16,469 nucleotides of DNA from Kiritimatiellales bacterium (GCA_030625905.1 DAOUQA010000016.1:1-16469); one strand, 5' to 3'. Counted from the stretch's first letter, positions 8,609 through 14,526 are shown. Program-made: numbers and translations. The notes: a model not told the origin generated them from the letters alone.

Positions 8609-8642
8609 AGTGGCTGAGAGAGAGAAACCAAAGGAGGGTGTC

Positions 8643-9128
8643 ATGAAACAGCTTCTTGCCGCAGTCGACTTTTCAAAAAACACCGACGCTGTCCTTCAGC
8701 AAGCGGCCTCCCTGGCCAAGGCGCTGGATGCCAAGCTGTGGATATTGCATATTGCCTCCGACGAAACCCAGGCCATGGCCTACGAAGCCTCCCAGTTTGC
8801 CGGCTATACCCCCGAATTCACCAGCATGCCCGGTGACGTGCAGCTTGCACGGGATCTTAGCGCCGAGGAATTCAAGCGCGAACACAGCCAGCTGCTCGCC
8901 ATGTCCGCCAAGCTCCGGGAAGAAGGTACCCAGGCTCAGGCCATTCTGCTCAAAGGCGATGCCCCCAAACTCATTCTCGAAAAGGCTGCGGATCTGCAAA
9001 CGGAGATCATCATCCTCGGTTCGCACGGCCATGGCCTGCTACATAAGGCGTTGCTTGGCAGCGTTTCCGAAGCCGTCATCCGCCACGCCCGCTGCAATGT
9101 ACTGATCGTGCCTTCCGCCAAAGATTAG
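8643..9128 (+). CDS. Universal stress protein (UspA family)
   Basis: Single-domain UspA-fold protein of 161 residues. The N-terminus (LLAAVDFSKNTDAVLQQA) and the ATP-binding loop near the C-terminus (GSHGHGLLHKALLGSVSEAV, the G-2x-G-9x-G-S pattern) are typical of the nucleotide-binding class, which acts as a cytoplasmic stress or energy-state protein. The ATG at 8643 is chosen over a longer in-frame GTG at 8610 because AAGGAGG stands 6 bases before it and homology begins at MKQLLAAVDF. The next gene, bioB, starts 8 bases after its stop and may be co-transcribed. The partner process is unknown. Confidence 0.92.
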   Translation: MKQLLAAVDFSKNTDAVLQQAASLAKALDAKLWILHIASDETQAMAYEASQFAGYTPEFTSMPGDVQLARDLSAEEFKREHSQLLAMSAKLREEGTQAQAILLKGDAPKLILEKAADLQTEIIILGSHGHGLLHKALLGSVSEAVIRHARCNVLIVPSAKD

Positions 9129-9136
9129 ATTTCCCC

Positions 9137-10090
9137 ATGCTACAAAAAATTATTACAAACGCCCTTGCAGGCATTGGATGCTCGGCCACGGAAGCCACCG
9201 GCTTGATTCAACTCGACGAGCAAGAACTCTTCCGCGCCGCCACGCAAATCCGCGAGGCCCACTTCGGGGTAGCCATCCAGCTCTGTGCCATCATCAATGC
9301 CAAAAGCGGCAAGTGCGACATGGACTGTAGCTTCTGCTCCCAAAGCGGCCACGCATCCACCGAGATTGAAGAATATCCCTTCATGCCCCCCGCCGAGCTT
9401 GCAGAGCAGATGCAGACCATCCTCGAAAATGATGACTGCCGCTGCAGTGTCGTCACCAGCGGCGGAAAACTTTCCGGCCCCGAACTCGCCACGCTCTTCG
9501 AAACCGCCGAAGGCATCGGCGATGCACCGCTATGCGCATCGCTCGGTCGCCTCACCGCAGAAGAGCTGACGCAGCTCAAACAATCCGGCATCACCCGCTT
9601 CCACCACAATCTCGAAAGCTCGCAAGCCTACTATCCGGAAATCTGCACCACCCAGACCTGGCAGCAGCGGCTCGACACCGTAAAGGCCGCACAAGCCGCC
9701 GGACTCGATATTTGCAGCGGCGGGCTCTTCGGACTTGGCGAAAACTGGGACGACCGCATCGACCTTGCCCTCACCCTGCGCGAGCTCGGTGTTGACAGCG
9801 TCCCCATCAACTTTCTCTACGCCCACGACGGCACCCCCCTGCGCGACACTCAACCCATGGAAGCCGCCGAAGCCCTGCGCATCATTGCCCTCTACCGCTT
9901 CCTGCTCCCCACCGTCACCCTGCGCATCTGCGGCGGACGCACCCACGTCCTCGGCGACCGCCAACCCGATCTCTTCGCCGCCGGCGCCAACGGCATGATG
10001 ACCGGCAACTACCTCACCGTCGCCGGTTCCCAATACGAAGCCGACCACACCATGATCCGCAGCCTCGGCCTGGAGATCGTGACCTACTGA
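9137..10090 (+). CDS. bioB: Biotin synthase (radical SAM)
   Basis: Converts dethiobiotin to biotin by radical sulfur insertion in the cytoplasm. The 317-residue protein has the radical-SAM [4Fe-4S] motif C60-x3-C64-x2-C67 (CDMDCSFC) followed by SQSGH, plus the residues expected to bind the auxiliary [2Fe-2S] cluster: C103 (RCSVVTSG), C133 (LCASLG), C193 (DICSGGLFGLGE) and R263 (TLRICGGR). All these mark a true BioB rather than HydE or PylB. It starts 8 bases after the stress protein gene; no good ribosome site precedes the ATG, so translation may depend on the upstream gene. No other biotin genes are in the window, so the pathway must be completed elsewhere or dethiobiotin must be imported. 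Confidence 0.93.
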   Translation: MLQKIITNALAGIGCSATEATGLIQLDEQELFRAATQIREAHFGVAIQLCAIINAKSGKCDMDCSFCSQSGHASTEIEEYPFMPPAELAEQMQTILENDDCRCSVVTSGGKLSGPELATLFETAEGIGDAPLCASLGRLTAEELTQLKQSGITRFHHNLESSQAYYPEICTTQTWQQRLDTVKAAQAAGLDICSGGLFGLGENWDDRIDLALTLRELGVDSVPINFLYAHDGTPLRDTQPMEAAEALRIIALYRFLLPTVTLRICGGRTHVLGDRQPDLFAAGANGMMTGNYLTVAGSQYEADHTMIRSLGLEIVTY

Positions 10091-10153
10091 TCGTAATGCG
10101 CGATGGTTGAAACGTGACGATTGAGGCGTGATTGAAATCCCCCTGTCGTAGAA

Positions 10154-10211
10154 GCGACGCCCTCGTCGCATTGCGGCAGTAATATGAAATCAATTTTAAT
10201 TCGTATTGATT
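10154..10211. repeat. Two small hairpins downstream of bioB
   Basis: GCGACG (10154-10159) pairs with CGTCGC (10164-10169) around a CCCT loop. AATCAAT (10188-10194) pairs with ATTGATT (10205-10211) around a 10-base loop. Neither is followed by a clear T-run, so a terminator role for bioB is possible but not supported. They lie in the 295-base gap before the DUF134 gene. Confidence 0.45.
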
Positions 10212-10283
10212 GAACCACGGAATACACCGAATACACTGAAAAAAAGAGCTGTTGATCAGGTTCCGTGTATTCGGTGGTTAAAA
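10211..10283. repeat. Inverted repeat with internal tandem units
   Basis: The left arm (10213-10240) contains AACCACGG and two near-identical units (GAATACACC, GAATACACT). The right arm TTCCGTGTATTCGGTGGTT (10261-10279) pairs with the second unit almost perfectly (CACCGAATACAC-x-GAA). The spacer is about 20 bases. This looks like a dispersed REP-like intergenic palindrome; the copy number in the genome cannot be judged from this window. Confidence 0.6.
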
Positions 10284-10334
10284 TACCCTGACCGTTCCAT
10301 TACTCGTCATTTCTCATTTTTCCCGGAATCGCGC

Positions 10335-10363
10335 TTGACCCCATTATGAGCATATGTTCATAT
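10335..10363 (+). promoter_or_regulatory. Possible promoter of the DUF134 operon with operator-like dyad
   Basis: TTGACC (10335-10340), 17 bases, then TCATAT (10358-10363) form a plausible promoter. The 18-base dyad TATGAGCATATGTTCATA (10345-10362) lies between and over these boxes. It is symmetric at all but one base pair (G10350 against T10357). The position, 24 bases before the start of a DNA-binding DUF134 protein, suggests autoregulation. Confidence 0.5.
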
Positions 10364-10385
10364 CCGCGCAAATGGAGCCCCTTTT

Positions 10386-10754
10386 ATGCCGCGCCCGATA
10401 TCCCCAAGAGAAATTGAAGAGCCGCCGGAAGCCACCTGGTTCAAGCCCACGGGAATTCCCATGCGGGATCTTGAGGAGGTGGTGTTGACTTTCGATGAAA
10501 TCGAAGCGATTCGCCTGGCTGATGCGGAAGGGCTCTACCAGGAGCAAGTCGCAGAGCACATGAAGGTTTCACGCCCGACGATCGGGCGGATTCTTGCCTC
10601 GGCCCGCCAGAAGATTGCCAAGGCGCTGGTGCAAGGAAAGGCTATCCGCATAGAGGGCGGAGCCGTCTATATCCGTAAAGGAAAAGGCGCCCGCCCCTAC
10701 TGCCGCCGCAGACTCTCGTTCAATACCGAAACTAAAAAAGGAGACACCCCATGA
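10386..10754 (+). CDS. DUF134 (UPF0251) family helix-turn-helix protein
   Basis: Small DNA-binding protein (122 residues) of the DUF134 family. Visible features: MPRP start, FKPTGIPMRDLEEV, then LTFDEIEAIRLADAEGLYQE leading into a helix-turn-helix (VAEHMKVSRPTIGRILASARQKIAKAL) that resembles sigma region 4, and a basic tail. In other genomes such genes commonly adjoin NifX/MTH1175-like genes, as here: its stop codon overlaps the next start by four bases. It is probably the local transcription regulator, with the palindrome just upstream as its likely site. A GGAG lies 8 bases before the ATG. What it senses is unknown. Confidence 0.9.
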   Translation: MPRPISPREIEEPPEATWFKPTGIPMRDLEEVVLTFDEIEAIRLADAEGLYQEQVAEHMKVSRPTIGRILASARQKIAKALVQGKAIRIEGGAVYIRKGKGARPYCRRRLSFNTETKKGDTP

Positions 10755-11113
10755 AAATTGCATTTACCGCCACTGGCGATTCATTAGCTGCACCGCTCGA
10801 CCCGCGCTTTGGCCGCGCACCCGGATTCTTGATTTACGACGACGAGGCCGGCTCGCTGAAAAGCGTCAACAACGAACAAAACCTGAATGCCGCGCAAGGA
10901 GCTGGAATCCAATCGGCGCTATTGCTTTGCAAGCAGGATATTGACTGCGTAGTAACCGGACACTGCGGCCCCAAGGCTTTCCAGACCCTGACCGCCGCCA
11001 ACATTAAGGTCTATCCCTGCAAGGCCAAAACCATCGAAGAAGCCTATGCCCAGCTCAAGGCCGGCGAACTAACCGCCGCCGAGGCCGCCAACGCCGAAGC
11101 ACATTGGGTCTAA
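10751..11113 (+). CDS. NifX/MTH1175-like protein A (dinitrogenase cofactor family fold)
   Basis: Single-domain protein of 120 residues in the NifB/NifX/MTH1175 family, which binds metal-sulfur cofactors in the characterised members. The N-terminus MKIAFTATGDSLAAPLDPRFGRAPGF and the middle DCVVTGHCGPKAFQTL are family hallmarks. Cysteines in LLCKQDIDC, GHC and YPC could bind a cluster. The start overlaps the DUF134 stop (ATGA), with GGAG 7 bases before it. No nitrogenase genes are nearby, so a role in general Fe-S or mixed-metal cluster handling, like the orange-protein relatives of sulfate reducers, is more likely than nitrogen fixation. The actual cofactor is unknown. Confidence 0.88.
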   Translation: MKIAFTATGDSLAAPLDPRFGRAPGFLIYDDEAGSLKSVNNEQNLNAAQGAGIQSALLLCKQDIDCVVTGHCGPKAFQTLTAANIKVYPCKAKTIEEAYAQLKAGELTAAEAANAEAHWV

Positions 11114-11220
11114 GGAATTTCGAATAACGAACAAGGAACCGTAGAGCGCAGAAGTTACTACCTTCGTTATTCGACATTCCCTGTTCGATATTCTGCGGTT
11201 CCTCTTCTTAAAACTACACC
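11114..11220. repeat. Intergenic palindromic repeat before the DUF89 gene
   Basis: TCGAATAACGAA (11120-11131) is the exact reverse complement of TTCGTTATTCGA (11163-11174). Outside these arms GAACCGTAG and CTGCGGTTC also nearly pair. The whole 107-base gap appears to be made of this element. No ribosome site is visible before the downstream ATG. It resembles a dispersed intergenic palindrome and may act on the transcript between the two genes. Confidence 0.55.
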
Positions 11221-12087
11221 ATGAAAACCTACCTTGAATGCATCCCCTGCTTTGTTCGCCAGGCACACGACGCCTTGCGACAGGTTACGAATGATGAAGA
11301 ACTGATGCATCGTGTATTGCGGCGCGTGCTGGTTGCTTCTGCCGAGTTCAAGATGGATCTTACGCCGCCGGAAATGGCACAGGCGATCCACCGGATTATT
11401 CGCGAGGAGACCGGCAGCCCCGACCCCTATGCGGAGATCAAGGCCAAGTCGACCGCCGTGGCGCTGCGGTTGGCCGAAGAAGCACGGCCCATGATCAACG
11501 GTGCGATCGACCCGTTTAAAATGGCGCTGCGTTTTTCCATCGCCGGAAACATTATGGATTTTGCGCTGACATCGAAATGGGATCAGATGAACCTCTCTTC
11601 CTTTTTGGACGATACGCGTCTGAAGGAGCTGGACGAAAGCGGAGTGGAAGCCTTGCGCGACGCCGTTGGTGCGGCGCAGAATATTTTCTTTCTGGGCGAC
11701 AATGCCGGGGAGGCCGTGTTTGATCGGTTGCTGATCGAGCAGATGCCGCACGCCAAAGTAACTTATGCCGTGAAAGGGTCGCCCGTCATCAACGATGTCA
11801 CCCTGAAAGATGCGCTGGATTCCGGGCTCGACCAAGTGGCCGAGCTGATGGAAAACGGAAATGATGCGCCGGGCACGATCCTTTCGCTCTGCCCGCCCGC
11901 CTTTCAAAAGCGGTTTGCCGAAGCGGATCTGGTGATTGCCAAGGGCCAAGCCAACTATGAAACGCTCAGCGAATCCGACCGCCCGCTCTTTTTCCTGACG
12001 CAGGTAAAATGTCCAGTCATTGGAAGGGACATGGACAAGCCGGTCGGCAGCTGGATCGTCCAATACCACGCGGGAGAGGCGCGGTGA
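11221..12087 (+). CDS. DUF89 / ARMT1-like family protein
   Basis: Protein of 288 residues in the DUF89 family of metal-dependent damage-control phosphatases, stand-alone bacterial and archaeal type. It starts with the subfamily CxxC (C7, C10 in LECIPCFVRQ). The predicted metal site is D160-N161 in FLGDNAGE; the motifs KGSPVINDVT (185-194) and KGQANYE (241-247) match the family, the latter with Ala where Gly is usual. Members remove phosphate from damaged or unwanted sugar phosphates and cofactors, but the substrate of this subtype is not settled. The ATG has no visible ribosome site and follows a palindromic gap. Its place inside an Fe-S and redox gene cluster suggests a metabolite-repair or cofactor role. 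Confidence 0.88.
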   Translation: MKTYLECIPCFVRQAHDALRQVTNDEELMHRVLRRVLVASAEFKMDLTPPEMAQAIHRIIREETGSPDPYAEIKAKSTAVALRLAEEARPMINGAIDPFKMALRFSIAGNIMDFALTSKWDQMNLSSFLDDTRLKELDESGVEALRDAVGAAQNIFFLGDNAGEAVFDRLLIEQMPHAKVTYAVKGSPVINDVTLKDALDSGLDQVAELMENGNDAPGTILSLCPPAFQKRFAEADLVIAKGQANYETLSESDRPLFFLTQVKCPVIGRDMDKPVGSWIVQYHAGEAR

Positions 12088-12138
12088 AAAACAAACCCAA
12101 CGAGACTCGTACGCCGTCACAAATCAATTGTCGGGATT

Positions 12139-12188
12139 TAACAGAAGGTCGCGAAGACAGAACCTGCTTTCCTTGCGCTCTTCTGTTA
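12139..12188. repeat. Imperfect 50-base palindrome before the scaffold gene
   Basis: TAACAGAAG (12139-12147) pairs exactly with CTTCTGTTA (12180-12188), and the inner flanks pair in part (GTCGCGAAG with CCTTGCGCT). It lies in the 118-base gap between DUF89 and the IscU-like gene, ending 17 bases before that start. Likely a further member of the intergenic palindrome class seen in this cluster. Confidence 0.55.
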
Positions 12189-12205
12189 GAGGGGAATAGA
12201 GAAAC

Positions 12206-12637
12206 ATGCTCAACGATTATATGAAAACTATTGACGCGCGGCCGAAAAACTTCGGCCCGATGAAGGATGCATCGACCCGCGCCAAAATCACGGGGCCGTG
12301 CGGCGACACCGTGGAGGTGTGGCTACGGATCGACGGCGGGAAAATCCGCAAGGCCACCTATGTCTCCGACGGATGCGGATACTCCAACGCCTGTTGCAGC
12401 GCCGCCGCTAAGCTATCGGAGGGAATGTCCCCGGCGCAAACGGCGGAGCTGACGCAGGAAGCCGTCCTCTCCGCCGTCGGCCCCGTGCCGGAAGACCACC
12501 GTCACTGCGCGCTACTGGCGACCCTCGTCATCAAAAAAGCCGTGGCCGATTATTCTGCAAAACCCGCCAAACAATCGCTGAAACAAAAGCTCAAGCAATT
12601 TTTAAAATCGAAAACCCCGGAGAAAAACCATGTCTAG
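12206..12637 (+). CDS. IscU/NifU-N-like iron-sulfur cluster scaffold
   Basis: Cytoplasmic scaffold on which Fe-S clusters are assembled. The 143-residue protein carries the IscU-type ligand set: C32 and D34 (GPCGDT), C57 (DGCGYSNA) and H100-C101 (HRHCALLAT). An extra vicinal pair C63-C64 is unusual. The tail from about 118 is Lys-rich and not part of the fold. The start at 12206 has only a weak purine-rich site (GAGGGG, 11 bases away); a second ATG at 12221 is possible. No cysteine desulfurase is in the window, so sulfur must come from another locus or from sulfide. It probably supplies clusters to neighbours such as the ferredoxin. Confidence 0.88.
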   Translation: MLNDYMKTIDARPKNFGPMKDASTRAKITGPCGDTVEVWLRIDGGKIRKATYVSDGCGYSNACCSAAAKLSEGMSPAQTAELTQEAVLSAVGPVPEDHRHCALLATLVIKKAVADYSAKPAKQSLKQKLKQFLKSKTPEKNHV

Positions 12638-12749
12638 TTGCGCCACAGCAAACCCTGCCGCCACCGACGATGACCAAGCTGATGAAGGAGCTGCTGTCTC
12701 CAATCCTCGCCCTGTCGGAATCCAAAATTGCACCCAGAACAACCCTTAA
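12630..12749 (+). CDS. Possible small protein (39 residues), unrecognised
   Basis: An open frame begins at ATG 12630, overlapping the scaffold stop by eight bases, with CCGGAG 7 bases upstream, and ends 18 bases before the NifX-like gene. The product starts MSSCATANPAATDDD, is acidic, and has two cysteines (C4 and C34). No family is recognised. In the +1 frame, from ATG 12670 to 12753, a second reading gives MTKLMKELLSPILALSESK, which has the codon style of real genes here but no ribosome site. The segment may therefore hold a frameshifted small gene. Confidence 0.35.
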   Translation: MSSCATANPAATDDDQADEGAAVSNPRPVGIQNCTQNNP

Positions 12750-12767
12750 ATAACCAGGAGACAAAAA

Positions 12768-13106
12768 ATGAAAATAGCCATCCCCACCGCCAACGGAAAA
12801 CTATGCATGCACTTTGGCCACTGCGAAAAATTCGTAATGGTCGAAGTCGATCCAGAAACCAAAACCATCCTTGGGACAACAGAGCTCGATCCGCCGCCCC
12901 ATGAACCGGGCGTGCTGCCGCGCTGGCTGGGCGGGCAGAGCACCGATCTCATCATTGCCGGTGGCATGGGCCCGCGCGCGCAGCAACTTTTCGAAGCGCA
13001 GGACATCGCTGTGGTTACCGGCGCATCTCCCGAAGATCCGGAAACGCTGGCGAAGGCCTATCTCGACGGTGCCCTTCAAACCGGTGCCAACGCCTGCGAC
13101 CACTAA
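12768..13106 (+). CDS. NifX/MTH1175-like protein B
   Basis: Second NifB/NifX-like single-domain protein of the cluster (112 residues). It begins MKIAIPTANGKLCMHFGHCEKF, where the C-x4-C around HFGH is a conserved candidate metal-ligand motif, and has GGQSTDLIIAGGMGPRAQQLF in the middle. It is clearly different from copy A, so the two may act as a pair or on different cofactors. AGGAG lies 8 bases upstream of the ATG. The FmdB gene follows after 14 bases, consistent with one transcript. The cofactor is unknown. Confidence 0.9.
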   Translation: MKIAIPTANGKLCMHFGHCEKFVMVEVDPETKTILGTTELDPPPHEPGVLPRWLGGQSTDLIIAGGMGPRAQQLFEAQDIAVVTGASPEDPETLAKAYLDGALQTGANACDH

Positions 13107-13120
13107 TAAGGAGAAATTAA

Positions 13121-13327
13121 ATGCCCCTGTTTGAATACCAGTGCAAAAAATGCGGCCACCGCTTTGAAGAACTTCAGGCAGGCGGTTCGGCAAAATCACC
13201 TAAATGCCCGAAATGTGCATCGGCAAGGACGGAGCGGCAGCTTTCCACCTTCAGCGCATCGGTTCACGAAGGGGGAGGCAGCTGCGACACAGGCAGCTGT
13301 TCCACCGGAACGTGCCCATTCGGTTGA
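13121..13327 (+). CDS. FmdB-family zinc ribbon protein
   Basis: Small zinc-ribbon protein (68 residues). The start MPLFEYQCKKCGHRFE and the pair C8-x2-C11 with C29-x2-C32 are the FmdB signature. The C-terminal tail has three more cysteines (C55, C60, C65) in a Gly/Ser stretch, which could bind metal. FmdB proteins are proposed regulators or accessory factors, and the function is not established. AAGGAG lies 7 bases before the ATG. It sits between NifX-like protein B and a 45-residue gene in the same direction. Confidence 0.9.
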   Translation: MPLFEYQCKKCGHRFEELQAGGSAKSPKCPKCASARTERQLSTFSASVHEGGGSCDTGSCSTGTCPFG

Positions 13328-13358
13328 ATTTCGGAAACAATCCAACCGGAGAAAAACA

Positions 13359-13496
13359 ATGAATGAACAAAAAAAAGCATCGCCGCCGCTCAAGCCCACG
13401 GCCTTGATAAATTTCAAGAAGACGGATGATGAGCTGGCCAAGATTGTCGGAAAAAACAAAGCGGTTGGAACCAGCTTCCAGCCCTCGCAACCCTAA
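13359..13496 (+). CDS. Small hypothetical protein (45 residues)
   Basis: An open frame from ATG 13359, with GGAG 7 bases upstream, ends at TAA 13494-13496. The product starts MNEQKKASPPLKPTALINF and continues with KKTDDELAKIVGKNK; it is basic, has no Cys, and has no membrane segment. No family is recognised. The good ribosome site and position within the co-directional cluster (31 bases after FmdB) support a real gene. Confidence 0.6.
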   Translation: MNEQKKASPPLKPTALINFKKTDDELAKIVGKNKAVGTSFQPSQP

Positions 13497-13513
13497 CCCC
13501 GAACAACAGGAGC

Positions 13514-13584
13514 CATCCGCAAAGCGGATGATAATTTGCAAAGCCGCGAAGCATAATTTTCCGAAGGAAAATAGGCCGTAGGCC
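13514..13584. repeat. Row of mini-hairpins with trinucleotide loops
   Basis: Three perfect hairpins follow each other: CATCCGC-AAA-GCGGATG (13514-13530), ATTTTCC-GAA-GGAAAAT (13556-13572) and GGCC-GTA-GGCC (13574-13584). Between the first two lies an imperfect one (TTTGC ... GCATAA, 13535-13556). They occupy the 121-base gap before the ferredoxin gene, ending 33 bases before its ATG. Each has a three-base purine-rich or GTA loop. No T-run follows. Confidence 0.7.
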
Positions 13585-13617
13585 GGTTCAATAACGACTA
13601 AAAGGAGAGATTCACCC

Positions 13618-13806
13618 ATGAAAGCAACCGTTGATCCCGATCTTTGCATCGGATGCGCCGTGTGCGAACAAATCTGCGACACCGTCTTTGAAATGAATGG
13701 CGATGTGGCCGTGGAAAAAGTAGATCCCGTGCCGACCGATGCGGAGGATAGCTGCCGCGAAGCGGCGGAAGCATGCCCCGTGGACGCTATCGCAATCACG
13801 GAATAG
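13618..13806 (+). CDS. Single-cluster [4Fe-4S] ferredoxin
   Basis: Electron carrier of 62 residues. Cluster ligands are C10, C13 and C16 (CIGCAVC) and C53 followed by Pro (ACPVDAI). C20 and C46 lie where the second cluster of two-cluster ferredoxins would be bound and in monocluster homologues may form a disulfide. The ATG has AAAGGAGA about 9 bases upstream. It is co-directional with the peroxiredoxin and the flavoproteins, so it could exchange electrons with them, but the partner cannot be read from sequence. Confidence 0.93.
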   Translation: MKATVDPDLCIGCAVCEQICDTVFEMNGDVAVEKVDPVPTDAEDSCREAAEACPVDAIAITE

Positions 13807-13814
13807 AAAAACCC

Positions 13815-13845
13815 TTCCAATCCTTGGAAATTCCAAGGATTGGAA
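13815..13845. terminator. Perfect 15-base-pair palindrome between ferredoxin and peroxiredoxin
   Basis: TTCCAATCCTTGGAA (13815-13829) and TTCCAAGGATTGGAA (13831-13845) are exact reverse complements with one base between. It begins nine bases after the ferredoxin stop and ends 19 bases before the peroxiredoxin ATG. A-tracts lie on both sides; read on the minus strand, a short T-run follows. It may attenuate, process or stabilise the transcript; a full terminator is not certain. Confidence 0.5.
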
Positions 13846-13864
13846 AAAACCAAGGAGCAGAAAA

Positions 13865-14515
13865 ATGGAAGAAGCAAAAACAAACATGCCGTTGCTGGGG
13901 GATGTCTTCCCCGAGCTGACCGTGCAAACCACGCATGGCCCCATGAATATTCCGGGCGACCTGAAGGGATCCTGGTTTGTCCTGTTTAGCCACCCGGCGG
14001 ACTTCACCCCGGTCTGCACAACGGAGTTCGTGGCCTTCCAAAAGCGGGTTCCGGAATTCGAGGAACTGGGCTGCAAGCTGATTGGAATGTCGATCGACCA
14101 GGTCTTCTCCCACATTAAATGGGTGGAGTGGATCAAGGAGGAATTGAAGATCGACATCACATTCCCAATCGTTGCCGCCAACGATGCGGTAGCCATGAAA
14201 CTGGGCATGCTCCATCCGGGCAAGGGAACCAATACCGTCCGGGCCGTCTTCATTGTCGATCCGCAAAGCAAGGTTCGCCTGATCATGTACTATCCGCAGG
14301 AAGTCGGACGGAACATGGATGAAGTGGTTCGCGCCGTGAAAGCGCTGCAAATTGCCGACACGCAAGGTGCCGTTGCCGCAGGCTGGCCCGACAACGAACT
14401 CATCGGCGACCGGATCATTGTTCCCCCGGCAACCGATGTGGAAACCGCAAAAAAACGTCCCGATGAATACGAATGCTTCGACTGGTGGTTCTGCCACAAG
14501 CCGTTGGGAAAATAA
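13865..14515 (+). CDS. Prx6-type peroxiredoxin (AhpC/TSA family)
   Basis: Thiol peroxidase of 216 residues that reduces H2O2 and organic peroxides. The peroxidatic Cys is C51 in FTPVCTTE. The C-terminal extension has C204 and C210 in YECFDWWFCHK, as in archaeal-type Prx6 proteins where these cysteines take part in resolving the sulfenic acid. The Prx6 fold elements are intact (SIDQVFSHIKW, FPIVAANDAVA, RAVFIVDP). The ATG at 13865 is chosen because AAGGAG lies 8 bases upstream and homology starts there; a longer frame upstream runs through the palindrome. A flavoprotein gene follows in the same direction and could supply reducing power. Confidence 0.93.
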   Translation: MEEAKTNMPLLGDVFPELTVQTTHGPMNIPGDLKGSWFVLFSHPADFTPVCTTEFVAFQKRVPEFEELGCKLIGMSIDQVFSHIKWVEWIKEELKIDITFPIVAANDAVAMKLGMLHPGKGTNTVRAVFIVDPQSKVRLIMYYPQEVGRNMDEVVRAVKALQIADTQGAVAAGWPDNELIGDRIIVPPATDVETAKKRPDEYECFDWWFCHKPLGK

Positions 14516-14526
14516 AGATGAGGAAC

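Noticed and set aside
7777..8631. Long minus-strand open frame (284 codons) opposite the second kinase
   Set aside because: The plus strand has clear HisKA and ATPase motifs here; the antisense product has no family features, only low-complexity V/G/E-rich sequence expected from high G+C at third positions.
8610..8642. Longer start (GTG at 8610) for the universal stress protein
   Set aside because: The strong ribosome site AAGGAGG lies inside this extension, 6 bases before ATG 8643, where the family's N-terminus begins.
9530..10171. Minus-strand open frame opposite bioB
   Set aside because: Gly/Ala/Val-rich shadow of a high-G+C gene; bioB motifs on the plus strand are unambiguous.
10213..10279. 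CRISPR array
   Set aside because: The repeated units are adjacent, without unique spacers of constant length, and form an inverted repeat instead.
11167..12120. Minus-strand open frame (317 codons) opposite the DUF89 gene
   Set aside because: Longer than the plus-strand gene but shows no recognisable domain, while the plus strand matches DUF89 motifs from end to end.
10751..13106. Nitrogen-fixation gene cluster
   Set aside because: NifX-like proteins and an IscU/NifU-like scaffold are present but no nitrogenase structural genes, NifB, NifE or NifN; this family is widespread in non-fixing anaerobes.
13739..13864. N-terminal extension of the peroxiredoxin into the ferredoxin gene
   Set aside because: The extension would translate through the palindrome in another frame of the ferredoxin gene; ATG 13865 has its own ribosome site and starts the homologous region.
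13796..14497. Minus-strand open frame opposite the peroxiredoxin gene
   Set aside because: No recognisable features, and the plus strand carries the complete Prx6 motif set.
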